Assembly (NCBI GenBank): GCA_032718475.1
Contig: JAUCBJ010001999.1
Span: forward strand, 1-52,128
Direction: 5' to 3'
From: Nemertoderma westbladi
Lineage: Eukaryota; Xenacoelomorpha; Nemertodermatida; Nemertodermatidae
Length of the DNA stretch: 52,128 bases
In this document: positions 1-9,931 of the stretch, one piece after another
Position numbering within the stretch: position 1 is the first letter of the stretch
Layout: each line of letters starts with the position of its first letter
Made by a program: the position numbers and the translations under genes
Notes under the pieces: model-generated
The model's database searches: none
The model's input: only the letters and a program-made list of their open reading frames with translations
Told to the model about the DNA's origin: nothing

Positions 1-520
1 ATTTGCCTTAGCAATACGGGAAGTTACATCATCATCACATGTCATCTAAGTTTCCATAACCTCCATATCTCCATAATCTAAGTCATCCATGACAATTTTC
101 CATAGCCTTTTAATGACTTTATTCTACCCCCTTTTGAGACTTTTTTAGACTTTGACTAGAACATAACCATTTTAGACGTTATTCTTTAATACTTTTTCAG
201 ATATTTTCAGAGTATTTTGGCAAAATGACACGACTAAAATACTATTTTTCTGTACTATTTTCGGTTACCATTTTTTGGATTGTATTATTTTTCGAGGCTA
301 TACTTTGTATCCTAACGGACCCAAAGCACCCCTCACCCTGTATGGCATACATTTGGTTTTAAAACCCCACTACATTAAATCACGCGCAAAAACATTTATT
401 TCACCTCTAAAAGCGCACAGTTTTATTATTTATGGGTGAAATAATTAACAAATTGATTAATTTCTCCCATTTTAGGGGATGATATAAATTGACAAATTTA
501 TGTGATTTTATCTTCCCCTT
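1..520. other. AT-rich intergenic or intronic DNA, nothing recognised
   Basis: No open frame of note, no recognisable repeat family and no splice-flanked exon was seen. The sequence is AT-rich with short homopolymers. Confidence 0.6.
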
Positions 521-815
521 AGCGATTGGCTGATTTAGGATGGAATATAAATACACAATTATGCTGTAATAAATCCGTCCGCTAATGATTGGCTGATTTA
601 GGGGAGAGTTTCAATACACAATTATGCTGTAATAAATCAGCCCACTAGTGATTGGCTGATATAGGGGAGAGTTTAAATACACAATTATGGTGTATTAAAT
701 CCTCGCGCTAATGATTGGCTGGAATAGGAGGGAATTTAAATACACAAAAATTATGTGTTATTAAATCCTCGCGCTAGTGATTGGCTGAAATAATATCCAC
801 CCCAAGCGATTGGAT
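521..815. repeat. Degenerate tandem repeat, about 64-bp unit
   Basis: Four to five diverged units repeat every 62-66 bp. Each starts with a GATTGGCTG block (near 524, 587, 650, 713 and 778), continues through a TTTAAATACACAATTATG-like stretch and ends in TAAATCC. The ATTGG core is an inverted CCAAT box and the TTTAAAT stretch is TATA-like, so each unit looks like a minimal promoter, but that is inference. Drift between units suggests an old array. Confidence 0.75.
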
Positions 816-1321
816 AATTTATCGAAATATAATGAGAGGCCTATTTGAAAATGACATACTGTACAACAGTACCGCAATTGTGAATTGGTAGCCTACAATT
901 TAGGAAATAGAGGATTTTCAAAGGTTTCCCCCTATATCAGCAAATCATTTGAGGGCAGATTTATTACAGCATAATTAGTCCATGGGCCAGCTAGCATAGG
1001 GGATACTTTTTGGTAACCACCCGGAACTTATATTTTTGGGAAGACCTAGCTTCTGGCCATTCATTTTGATATGATAACAAATCTGAATCGGTAGCTGACT
1101 TGGTGTTATCACCGGTTGTCATGGAAATGGTAAAACAACAAACATGCTGTAGTATTCTAATAACTCAATATAAATTCATCGCATCTTTTGAAAAAGATAG
1201 CTACTGGTCTAACAATTCTAAATGTGACATAAAATTCTGGAATATAATTATTGTTACCATGGGAACGCTGATAAATGAAAACTGACATGTTTTAGAAAAA
1301 TAGCTACCATTCTAGAACAAG
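816..1321. other. No recognised feature
   Basis: AT-rich DNA. A 61-codon open frame at 1100-1285 has no recognisable domain or splice context. Confidence 0.5.
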
Positions 1322-1567
1322 ACCATTATTTTGGGTAGCTCAGTTGGTCTGCAATCTAATGGTTGTAGGTTCAGCCCCGCCAGGGTCCACTCAGCCTTTC
1401 ATCCACTGGGGTCGATAAAATGAGTACCAGTTAAATAACTGGGAGCAAATCTTGGGATAGGAGTAGCGCCCACCCCTACCCTCGGGTAGCAGCTATCGAA
1501 AGAGGAGCCTTCGGGTCGCCTCCGGCTTCGGCCGACTGTTTGCTTTTTTTTTTTTTACCATTATTTT
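1322..1567 (+). mobile_element. tRNA-derived SINE with perfect 11-bp target-site duplication
   Basis: The body runs 1333-1556 and is flanked by ACCATTATTTT at 1322-1332 and again at 1557-1567. The head is tRNA-like: an A-box at 1336-1347 (TAGCTCAGTTGG) and a B-box at 1368-1378 (GGTTCAGCCCC). The middle carries a GGGGTCGATAAAATGAGTACC-type block that recalls central domains of invertebrate SINEs, from memory only. The body ends in a T-rich run after a GC-rich hairpin-like segment (1505-1535). SINEs are non-coding, are transcribed by RNA polymerase III and are mobilised by LINE proteins in trans. The intact duplication implies a fairly recent insertion. It is not a working tRNA gene because the acceptor stem does not close. 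Confidence 0.88.
1336..1378 (+). promoter_or_regulatory. Internal RNA polymerase III A- and B-boxes of the SINE
   Basis: The A-box (1336-1347) matches TRGCNNAGYNGG. The B-box (1368-1378) matches GGTTCRANNCC closely. The spacing is as in a tRNA gene without an intron. Confidence 0.75.
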
Positions 1568-1990
1568 AATTGACAAATTGCCACATTTTATTGAATATTA
1601 GTTTTGGAAAATTTTGGTATACTGAGAGCTAAACCTGTTTTGTTATAACGGTGATATATCCATGTACCCATGTTACCCATGTTTGAAATATTTTTATTGT
1701 TCATCAATTTAATCTTATTCCACTATGTTTCAAAATAATGACTTTAACAAATATTTATCTCAATAAAAAACAATCAAGATGTGAATACAAATCACTTTAA
1801 AATGACAAGTGACAGCTAAATGGCATTTCAGACAACACTCCTTCACAGGTTACCGTGACTACCACTACAGATGCAATTGAAGATGACTAAGATATGACAC
1901 AAACAAATGACTTGACACCTACCACAAAAGAGAGGTTAGTTCTTTTAGTATATTCACTTCAATTTATATATTTATCATTAATTGTTCATG
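1568..1990. other. No recognised feature
   Basis: AT-rich. A short stretch near 1838-1935 has weak splice-like ends but an internal in-frame stop (see rejected items). Confidence 0.5.
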
Positions 1991-1995
1991 ATTGT
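1991..1995. repeat. Target-site duplication ATTGT, left copy (element A)
   Basis: ATTGT lies directly outside the LTR start at 1996 and recurs directly outside the other LTR at 28411-28415. Five bp is the usual duplication length for BEL/Pao elements. Confidence 0.8.
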
Positions 1996-2646
1996 TGTGA
2001 CGGGATCAAGGATCCCGACCGGGTTGTTATAGTACGCGTCACCATTCTGCTTGGGGATCATGCTAATCAGCTTTGGGTGAGGCCGTAGGGGAAAAACAAT
2101 AAGAGTTTGCTGTCGTCTTTCGGTATTAATAAATACATGCGGTGATAGCACAATGTTAATAGTAAAGCAGAAATACAGATAATATTGACTGATGAATAGT
2201 TACCGGTATGGCGGTGTCGGTCAATAACTATAACCGATCTGCCCTAAACTGAATAACACAACTGATGCACTAATCCAACAACCTGAGATAGTATATGATT
2301 GATACATTGAATATTGCTTCACCTCTTACACTACTTTGGCCTTCTACCCAATGGATGCTTTCCTGTTCCCTATCACGTGCTTCCCTCCCTTCTATTGGCT
2401 AATAAGCTACTTGTCACCCTGGCACTATCTGGGAGTGTTTCCGCTCTGCTGCTAGCCTCTACTAGCTGTATTCCCTCCGAGGTGGTTTGACCTCTAACCT
2501 CTCTCTGTGGCTTTGGGGCTTGTGCCCCCCCCCCCCCCCCCCCCAATGTTGGTTGTGATACGAGCTTAATATTGGTAATCTCGTATCCCCAACATATTGG
2601 TAAAATGCCACTAGTCCCATTTTCTGGTGGGTAATGAAGTGGAATT
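1996..2646 (-). repeat. 3' LTR of element A, distal piece
   Basis: It is nearly the same as 27740-28390, with scattered substitutions, a C20 run at 2525-2544 matching the one near 28273, and the same TGTGACGGG/TGCGACGGG outer end. It stops at GGAATT (2646), 17 bp short of the LTR end. Those missing bases are found at 19639-19655. The outer flank is ATTGT. Confidence 0.85.
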
Positions 2647-3001
2647 CATTTCATTTCATTAATTCTTTTATTCAGTAAAACTCATTATGCAACAAAACAT
2701 ACATGAGGCAGTTTGTACACGAGGTACCTACTGATAATTGACTGAATAAGTGTCACAGGGCGGCATGTATCTATGATGCATGTTTCTAACTAAATATACA
2801 TATAAGCTACTGTATCTAATAATTCCTAACTAAACGGTAGTACTCTACACAGCACAATAAACGTAATCAATAGGTAGGTAATTGTTAAAGATAGTTTGTT
2901 ATTAAACATTAATTTGTTGGGGGTGCAGGTTTTTCATATTTTGAATTTTTGTGTTTATTTTGCTGTTCATGTTCATTTTATTATATATTACTATTTACTA
3001 T

Positions 3002-3449
3002 TTATGTCACCTCGCTCCGCTCAAATTTTACATGGAATATTTTCTTCAATTGATTTTTAAAAATTTTGAGTGATTTTGAACTTGTCACGTGAACCGGTAA
3101 TGTGTTCCATAAATTAATAAGATTTACCGTAATACTTTCGTGCCCGTATCTGTTTTTTGTGTGTGGAATGTTTATGTTGTTAGTGCGTGGATTTATTTTT
3201 ATGTCTGCTCGATTTAGGAATGGTAGGTCGAGAGTTGAGAACGGTTGTGTTATGTTGTTAATGTATTTATATAGAAATTGTAGTCCAACATATTCGCGTA
3301 AGGCTGACAGCAAAGGGATTTGTGCTTTCTTACGTAGTTCAGTGCCTGTGGTGTCTCTAATGCGTTTGCCATATATTGTTCGGAGTGCATAATTTTGTAA
3401 TTTTTCAATTTTATATAGTTTTTCCTTGTGCCCGTGCTTGCCATGTAAT
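3002..3449 (-). pseudogene. LINE D RT protein, C-terminal part
   Basis: It continues the reading frame of 6038-5337 once the hAT-like element and one copy of its 8-bp duplication are removed. Visible features are a basic thumb-like segment and a closing segment with WNTLP, the WN-LP pattern seen near the end of many CR1/Jockey-type LINE proteins, followed by FKNQLKKIF and a stop at 3002. The piece itself has no stop in the restored frame, so the hAT insertion broke a frame that was still open here. It belongs to the same protein as the RT core upstream on the minus strand. Confidence 0.75.
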
Positions 3450-3457
3450 GGTATAAG

Positions 3458-5328
3458 CAGTGCCGGATTAAGCCTCTGGTGGCCCTAAGGCACATTTTAG
3501 TAATTTCCAAAAATGGCCCGAAAATTGACATTTTTCCGCAAACCCCTTCAAAAGAAAAAGCTGCTAAAAAAACCTGAAATTATGAAAATGTTGCGAAGGA
3601 AATATAAAGTATTTTCGGTGGATGACTGACTGCATGCAAATAACTATTATAAGTACTTTAATAATAAATAGGCCTACTTTGCAAAAATAGTTTTCATCAA
3701 GAATTGTAACATTACTAAACGGCATATCATGCCTATAAAACCTTTGCTATAAAAAGTGTAATGGTTTTGGTAGAATTTCTCAAGCTTTAATTTTTTAATA
3801 TATTTATGGGACCATAACTGCATTACCCAAAATATATTTGTTTTATTTATAAAGCTACTATTCTGAAACTTTAACACAATGATCTGTGACCTTTTATATA
3901 CTATGAAAACTGAGTATAGATAGCTTCATAAACCGTTTGTTCGAAAAATATGTCACTTTTTGAGGTGGTTGGTTTTTTCAAAATTAGGTGCAAAAAAATT
4001 GTTACAAAATCGGCTCTAGAAGACCCAAATGGTCATGTTTTACAAAACCAACGATAGTACTCCTAAAGCTGCTGAACATTTTGGTATATGTTTGATGGAA
4101 ATTGAGTAAAAAATAAAATAGTAGTAGGGAATTTAGTGATGAAAAAAGTCAAAATCGACCAACTGATAAAAAGGTTGTTTTATACAGAGAGTCATAAATA
4201 TCAGCAATATATTATGTTGTTGAAAAGAGCAGTTTTGAGGTCAAAAAATAATTCAATGTTGAAAACCGATATCACCTTATGAAAAGCCCTTCTATCAAAC
4301 TACAAAAAATTGTGCAAATTTTCGAAAATTTCATTTCAGTGGTGGTAATAGTTGGCCCCCTTAAGGCTGACTGGCTCATGTAGGCATTTAGCAATTTTGA
4401 TCGGATCGTGGGAATGTGTTATTTATTTTCTGTAGGGTAGGTTTTGCACGGTACTTATCTTTACAGGACTTGCTGAGAAATATAACACTCCAAAAGTGTG
4501 GGTTTTGTGCAAAGATATAATATTTCTGATCTAGATTTGGACTTGCTGAGAAAGAAATGTTCTCCGATAGAGAACAGTCTCGGAAATAAGTACTTTTTGT
4601 CACTAATTTTTATTTACCAAATTCAATTATGCTGCCTAATTATGCTTTTAGGTTTTGCAGGAATTGCACCTAAAAGGCCATCGAATGCAAAATTCAATAC
4701 ACGAGGGCAGAACATCTGAATTTCGGTTAAATTAAATTAGTGTCAAGAAGTTATTTCTGACACGTTTTTTTTATCAACAACTATTTTATCTACAACAAAT
4801 TTATCCTTTTTTTTTTATCTATTAGGGCTTATATTTATAAAACTCGTTTCCGGTAAAAAAAATTAATTTCGCACTACCATATCTCCACGCCATACATTTA
4901 TTTACTATGAACATTATTTCCAGTATGTCACCACGTCATTATTTGGTTGTTCCAGAAAGTTTAAGAGCATTACTACAAATAATTCCCCACAAATAAATTA
5001 AATTAAATTATCCATTGTTCATAGCACTTTAAAGTTTTACTGCCCAAGTTTTATTATTTCCCTGCCATCAGGTCTCGAACTAATAACACAGCACCTGTCG
5101 GTCGACTGAGCTAGAATTTTTCACTTTCTATCAGATATTTAGGGATAGAAAGTAGTCGAAAGATGCACTTTCTTGCTCTGTTTTCTATAAATTTTAGTGA
5201 GAAAAAATGTGGACTTTTCAGATAAAAATATTTTCTTCACAAGAATGACTCGCTGAGGATAAATGGCCCGTATTTTCGGCTGGCCCTAAGGCACGTGCCT
5301 TATATGCCTTAAGGTTAATCCGGCACTG
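3458..5328. mobile_element. Non-autonomous hAT-like DNA transposon
   Basis: The ends are inverted repeats: CAGTGCCGGATTAA at the left and TTAATCCGGCACTG at the right, followed inward by GGCCCTAAGGCAC-type subterminal repeats in inverted orientation. GGTATAAG lies on both sides (3450-3457 and 5329-5336). An 8-bp duplication with CAGTG-type termini is the hAT pattern. The 1.87-kb interior is AT-rich and has no transposase frame, so it would need a transposase from elsewhere. It sits inside the LINE D RT frame. Confidence 0.88.
5071..5113 (-). other. tRNA-like A/B-box fragment inside the hAT-like element
   Basis: On the minus strand TAGCTCAGTCGACCG (A-box-like) is followed by AGTTCGAGACC (B-box-like) at tRNA-like spacing. 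It may be a SINE head or a tRNA pseudogene carried by the transposon. No tRNA fold was verified. Confidence 0.45.
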
Positions 5329-5336
5329 GGTATAAG

Positions 5337-6823
5337 TAATTGTGAACAGTAGTTGTGGTATGGTAATGTGAGTGATTTATAGATTTGTAGTTTTGTTGTG
5401 TTTGTTAGCTGTCCTTTTATACTACGTAGGGTTGATATACTTAGTGCCATATTTTGAGTCATTTTATCAATATATTCTTTCCATTGCAATTGGTTATCTA
5501 TTTGTACGCCTAAATATTTAACTGATAGTGATTGGTCTATTGGATCTGCCTGCCCCACGTGAAGATGAATTTGTGTATGAGTATTCGTGATATTTGTTTG
5601 TTGTTGTTTTGGTGATAAGAGTAAAAATTCAGTTTTTGAAGGGTTTAATTTTAAATGGTGATCTTGAAACGTTTTATTTATTGTGTCAATTTCAGCTTCT
5701 AGTATTTTTGTTGCCTCTACGGGGTCCTTATGTGTTGTATATAATACTGTGTCGTCTGCGTATTGCAATATGTCCGTTGTATTTTGTGTGGCGTGGTGAA
5801 TGTCATTTATATATAGTGTGAATAGTAGGCTGCCCAAAATAGTACCTTGTGGTACTCCCCTAGTTTCTACTAACCAATCGGATTTTGTTTGACCCATGCT
5901 TACCCTTTGTTTCCGGTTATGTAAATAATTTTGTATGAGCGATGTTGCTGTGGTGTGAAACCCTATAGTTGATAGTCTATCTATTAAAAGTTGTCTATTT
6001 ATGGAATTAAATGCCTTGCTGAGATCCAAAAATGCCACCGCTATATATTCACCCGCAACTTTTCTGTTAGGTATGTAATTGCATCGATAGTGGAGTAACC
6101 CTTCCTGAATCCAAATTGTTTTTTGTATAATATTTTATTGTGATTTACATATCTGTGCATCTGATTAAACATTATTTTTTCAAATACCTTCGCAATTGGT
6201 GATGTTACAGCTACTGGTCTATAATTCTCTGGATCAAGAGCATCGCCTTTTTTATAAATTGGTGTTATGTTGACTATTTTCAGTTTATCTGGAAATTTTG
6301 ATTTCTTTAGGCACTGATTTAATATGTATGTTAGTGGAATAACTATGTCGGCTTTTAACTGTTTAAATATTTCTGTTGGTATGTTCGAAGGTCCACTTGA
6401 TTTATTTTTATTTAGTTTATTAATTATTTCAAAAACTTCGAGTTCCGTTACCCCCGTAAATGAAAATTTGTGAACGTCTTTGACATTTAATTTATTGTTG
6501 CCTTGACTTGATATTGGCGCGATATTGGCGCGATATTGGCGCGATATTGGCGCGTCTTTATAGAAATTTCCTATATTTATATACGTGCTGTTTAAAATAT
6601 ATACAATTTGTTTCTTTTCAGTTATTAGTTTTCCAAGATGTTTTAAGCTGCATATATTTCGTAAATTTTTATTTCTGTTCAGGATTTTGTTTATTATTTT
6701 CCAACGTGTTTTGCTATTTGAGGCCTCAGCGAATTTTGATTTAATGTATTTATTTTTCAGATTGCTGTTTAGTGTGTTAAACTTGTTCCTTAATAATTTA
6801 TATTCTTTATAGTCCAATTCCAA
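5337..6823 (-). pseudogene. LINE D reverse transcriptase core
   Basis: Read from 6823 downward: a linker, a KSSGPSNIPTEIFK block, ENYRPVAVTSPIAKVFEK (RT block 2), QFGFRKGYSTIDA, then a one-base frameshift near 6040, FLDLSKAFNSIN (first catalytic aspartate), GVPQGTILGSLLF and LQYADDTVLY (YADD at residues 93-96 of the second frame), and the LKLNPSKTEFL block. These are the RT palm and finger motifs in normal order. The frame is cut at 5337 by the hAT-like element and resumes at 3449. It copies LINE RNA at the nicked target. The frameshift makes this copy inactive. Confidence 0.9.
6510..6553. repeat. 11-bp microsatellite, 4 units
   Basis: GATATTGGCGC is repeated four times inside the LINE D RT linker. 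It adds a short repeated peptide to the frame. Its length, 44 bp, is not a multiple of three. Confidence 0.85.
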
Positions 6824-6966
6824 TTTTGTTTTCCGCCACTGTAAAAATTTAGAATATTTATTTTTACGTAGTTCCTCTAATTTTTCTGTCGACCAATTAT
6901 CCGCTGTAAATTGATGGTGCTCTTTTTCTGTGAGTTGAAGTTTCCGTTTGTATGGGGAAAAACGAT

Positions 6967-7511
6967 CTAAAACTGTTTCAATTTGACTTTCAAAAATTGT
7001 TTATTGATATCTGATTCATTATAAATGTGGTCCCATATCGAGTTTTGATATTCAGCCCGGAATTTATTTTTATCAAATTTTGAGTAGTCACGGTACTGTA
7101 CCCATACTTTTTGTTGCCCTGCCGATGATCTGCATTTTTGGTTTATTTTAATTATTATGTAGTCATGATCAGAAAATATACATGGAATCGTAAGGCACGC
7201 TTGAATTTTATTGTTGTCAATGTTTGATAGTAATAAATTTATGAGCGATTCGGAGTTTTTTGCTATTCGAGTCGGAGTCTTTGTATTTAATATTGAAATG
7301 TTATATTGATTAAGTAGATCGTTTAGTAATTGCTTTTTGGGATTTTTTTCTGTTTTAAGTATATTTATAGTAAAGTCGCCTTGTACTAAAATCTTCTTGC
7401 TAGGTTCTAACATTAGTGCATATTCTAGCTCTTCGGAAAACTGCTTGAAAAATTCTTTATTAGCTCTTGGAGGATTGTATATAGTACATACTAAGTAATT
7501 GTCTATTTCCA
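6967..7511 (-). pseudogene. LINE D endonuclease, C-terminal part
   Basis: The frame is open from 7511 and continues the endonuclease begun at 11567-11169 once LINE H is removed (WVEI before the junction, DNYLVCTIYNPP after it). Features are ILVQGDFTINI, which corresponds to the GDFN block, and IFSDHDYIIIKI, which contains the SDH block of APE-type endonucleases. The first of these reads GDFT, so the usual Asn is replaced. It would nick target DNA to prime reverse transcription. Confidence 0.8.
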
Positions 7512-7739
7512 GTCAGCTCATATTTCCATTTCCATATTTCTATTTCCAGTCAGGCTGTCAGGTCAGGTATTGTAGGTCATTGATCAAGAAAACTTGCCAC
7601 CTCCATGCAGCATAAAGAAAGGAGGTGCCACCTGTAGCTGCATAGACCCTCTTACTAGGGCAAATCTGGTCCTGTAACTAGGACCCCCTTTGTTTTGGGA
7701 TAAGGACGCCCTTGATCCTGGATTAAGGACCCATATACT

Positions 7740-7970
7740 TGGCTGCAGGGGTATATGGCCTGACCAGGCAGATGGTGATCTACCAATGGCTGGTCAGGAG
7801 TAGAGTGTTCTCATGTCCACTCTGAGAGCACTTCACTGCGACCTGCACCTGGCAGCAAGGGTACAGGGCATGACCCAGCAGATGAACAGCAACAGCCAAT
7901 GGTGGGTCATGTACGCCAGAGTAGATATGGGTGATGGGCCTCATATCTGACTCCATTGCGACACCCACCC
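7740..7970 (+). repeat. Two diverged ~115-bp tandem units in the LINE H 5' region
   Basis: GGCTGCAGGGGTATATGGCC and GGCAGCAAGGGTACAGGGCA start two related units, each followed by a CAGATG and GGTCATG/GGTCAGG pattern and ending near TTGCGAC/CTGCGAC. Repeated monomers in a LINE 5' region often carry the promoter; here that is inference. Confidence 0.6.
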
Positions 7971-8013
7971 TGTGGAATGGCAAACCAGGGTGTGGTATTT
8001 GCCCCGAGAGCTG

Positions 8014-8422
8014 CCATTTGAAGTGTTATGGGGCGTCCTCCAAGGAGACACACTTGCACCATTCTTGTTCATTATTGTGGTTGACTATGTTCTACGCATG
8101 TCCTTAGATCATCATAATGATGATGGGGTGATGATAACTCCACCTTCTGGCTCCAGAAGTCGAGGAAATCCTGCCAAGTACCTAACTGATCTAGACTTTG
8201 CTGATGACTTAGGAGTACTCTCAGAATCATTAGAGGGAGCCCAACGGCTCCTCAGCTCATTAGAACATGCTGCTTCTAGTGTTGGTCCTTTTATTAACTC
8301 CAGATAGACCACAATTTTGACAGTTAACTTTGAAAGTCCTCAGCAAGTCTCTGATCGGATGAGCATAAGCTCCAAAGATGGTATGCTTGAGCATGTGGAC
8401 GACTTCTGTTACCTGGGATCAT
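8014..8422 (+). pseudogene. Duplicated RT fragment of LINE H
   Basis: It matches 8969-9377 base for base apart from scattered substitutions, at a fixed offset of 955. It encodes the GVLQGDTLAPF and DLDFADDLGVL blocks and then hits a stop at 8305-8307 where the other copy has an AGA codon. It ends exactly at GGGATCAT, the same octamer where the later 600-bp repeats begin. Confidence 0.85.
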
Positions 8423-8443
8423 AGATGGGATCATAGATCATAG

Positions 8444-9931
8444 ATCATAGATGGTGTTCCCCCTGAGGTCTTTAAAATACCTGAGTGTTTAAAGCTCATC
8501 TATCCCATCATAGTAGACATGTACCGTACAACAAGAGTCCCACAAGAAATGAAAACAAATAAGTTGGTGCCAGTTCCCAAGAAGGGCAACCTAACACTCT
8601 ATGGTTCTTTTCGGGGAATCTCATTGATCTCGATTGCTGCAAAACTATACAATAGAATTCTATTAAATCGCATCAGGGATCCCATTGAGAGACTGCTACG
8701 TGGAAATCAGAATGGGTTCCGTAAAGGTCGTGGGACCATGGAGCCCATTTTGGCACTTAGAAGGATAATTGAAGAGTTATCAAAAAAGAAAGACAGGCAT
8801 CTGGCTGTTATCTTTGTTGACTTCTTCAAGGCCTTTGATTCAGTCTCTCGCTCACGTATGTTCAGCATACTTTCATTATATGGGATTCCTGATGAAATTA
8901 TTGCAGCAATCAGATCAGTATACGATGGTTCGACAACATTTGTGTCTACTGTTGATGGTGACACAGAACCATTTGAAGTGTTATGGGGCGTCCTCCAAGG
9001 AGACACACTTGCACCATTCTTGTTCATTATTGTGGTTGACTATGTTCTACGCATGTCCTTAGATCATCATAATGATGATGGGGTGATGATAACTCCACCT
9101 ACTGGCTCCAGAAGTCGAGGAAATCCTGCCAAGTACCTAACTGATCTAGACTTTGCTGATGACTTAGGAGTACTCTCAGAATCATTAGAGGGAGCCCACC
9201 GGCTCCTCAGCTCATTAGAACATGCTGCTTCTAGTGTTGGTCTTTTTATTAACTCCAGAAAGACCAAAATTCTGACAGTTAACTTTGAAAGTCCTCAGCA
9301 AGTCTCTGATCGGATGTGCATAAGCTCAAAGGATGGTATGCTTGAGCATGTGGACGACTTCTGTTACCTGGGATCATGGATCCGGAAGTCAGGTGAGGAC
9401 CTTCGAATACGTAAGGGAAAGGCATGGGCAGCCTTGAATAGGCTTTCCAGGATTTGGAAGTCACCTAGAATTAATCGGAAACTTAAGGTCCGATTATTCA
9501 GAGCAGCAGTAGTTCCAGTACTCCTCTACGGGAGTCCATGCTGGGCTCTAACTGCTGAGGACACCAAATCTCTGGATGGCACATTCACAAGAATGCTACG
9601 CCGGGTACATTGTGTCAAGTACAATGCACACATCTCCAACCAGACACTATATAACATTGGAGGTGTCTCATTGGTTCCCCCAAGCTTGACACTAGAACAA
9701 AATCGCCTCCGCTTTGCAGGACATTGCTTTCGCCGTGACGACCAGCCAGTGCATAATCTTGTACTTTGGCAGCCTCATGGAGTGAATAAGCATGGTGGAC
9801 AGCCCATGACTTTCTTGAGACGCATCTTAAAGGACACTGGCCTTAAAGATGCGGATGATCTAGCAAATGTCATGGGTGATAGGGAGTTGTGGCGGTGCAA
9901 TTTTGTTGACAAGCCGGCACAGCATTCTTAA
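8444..9931 (+). CDS. LINE H reverse transcriptase, N-terminally truncated
   Basis: The frame is open from 8444 (DGVPPEVFK-like RT start) through the first ATG at 8519 to a stop at 9931. RT blocks appear in order: GISLISIAAKLYNRILLNRI, QNGFRKGRGT, FVDFFKAFDSV (catalytic Asp), GVLQGDTLAPFLF, LDFADDLGVL (FADD, two catalytic Asp), INSRKTKIL, YLGSWI. It closes with a Cys/His-containing RLRFAGHCFRRDD tail and a tryptophan-rich end. There is no internal stop, so the RT core could be translated, but the missing endonuclease means it is not an autonomous element. The sequence before 8444 is a fused duplicate, not its true 5' part. Confidence 0.85.
   Translation: MIDGVPPEVFKIPECLKLIYPIIVDMYRTTRVPQEMKTNKLVPVPKKGNLTLYGSFRGISLISIAAKLYNRILLNRIRDPIERLLRGNQNGFRKGRGTMEPILALRRIIEELSKKKDRHLAVIFVDFFKAFDSVSRSRMFSILSLYGIPDEIIAAIRSVYDGSTTFVSTVDGDTEPFEVLWGVLQGDTLAPFLFIIVVDYVLRMSLDHHNDDGVMITPPTGSRSRGNPAKYLTDLDFADDLGVLSESLEGAHRLLSSLEHAASSVGLFINSRKTKILTVNFESPQQVSDRMCISSKDGMLEHVDDFCYLGSWIRKSGEDLRIRKGKAWAALNRLSRIWKSPRINRKLKVRLFRAAVVPVLLYGSPCWALTAEDTKSLDGTFTRMLRRVHCVKYNAHISNQTLYNIGGVSLVPPSLTLEQNRLRFAGHCFRRDDQPVHNLVLWQPHGVNKHGGQPMTFLRRILKDTGLKDADDLANVMGDRELWRCNFVDKPAQHS

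Noticed and set aside
1333-1405. Functional tRNA gene
   Set aside because: A- and B-boxes are present but the acceptor stem does not pair and the unit continues into a SINE body with target duplications.
1838-1935. Host exon between a TTTCAG and a GTTAGT
   Set aside because: The only protein-like frame has a stop inside, the acceptor lacks a pyrimidine tract and no domain is recognisable.
1996-2646. Independent solo LTR
   Set aside because: It ends 17 bp short, the missing bases adjoin the element A polypurine tract at 19639-19655, and ATTGT flanks 1996 and 28410.
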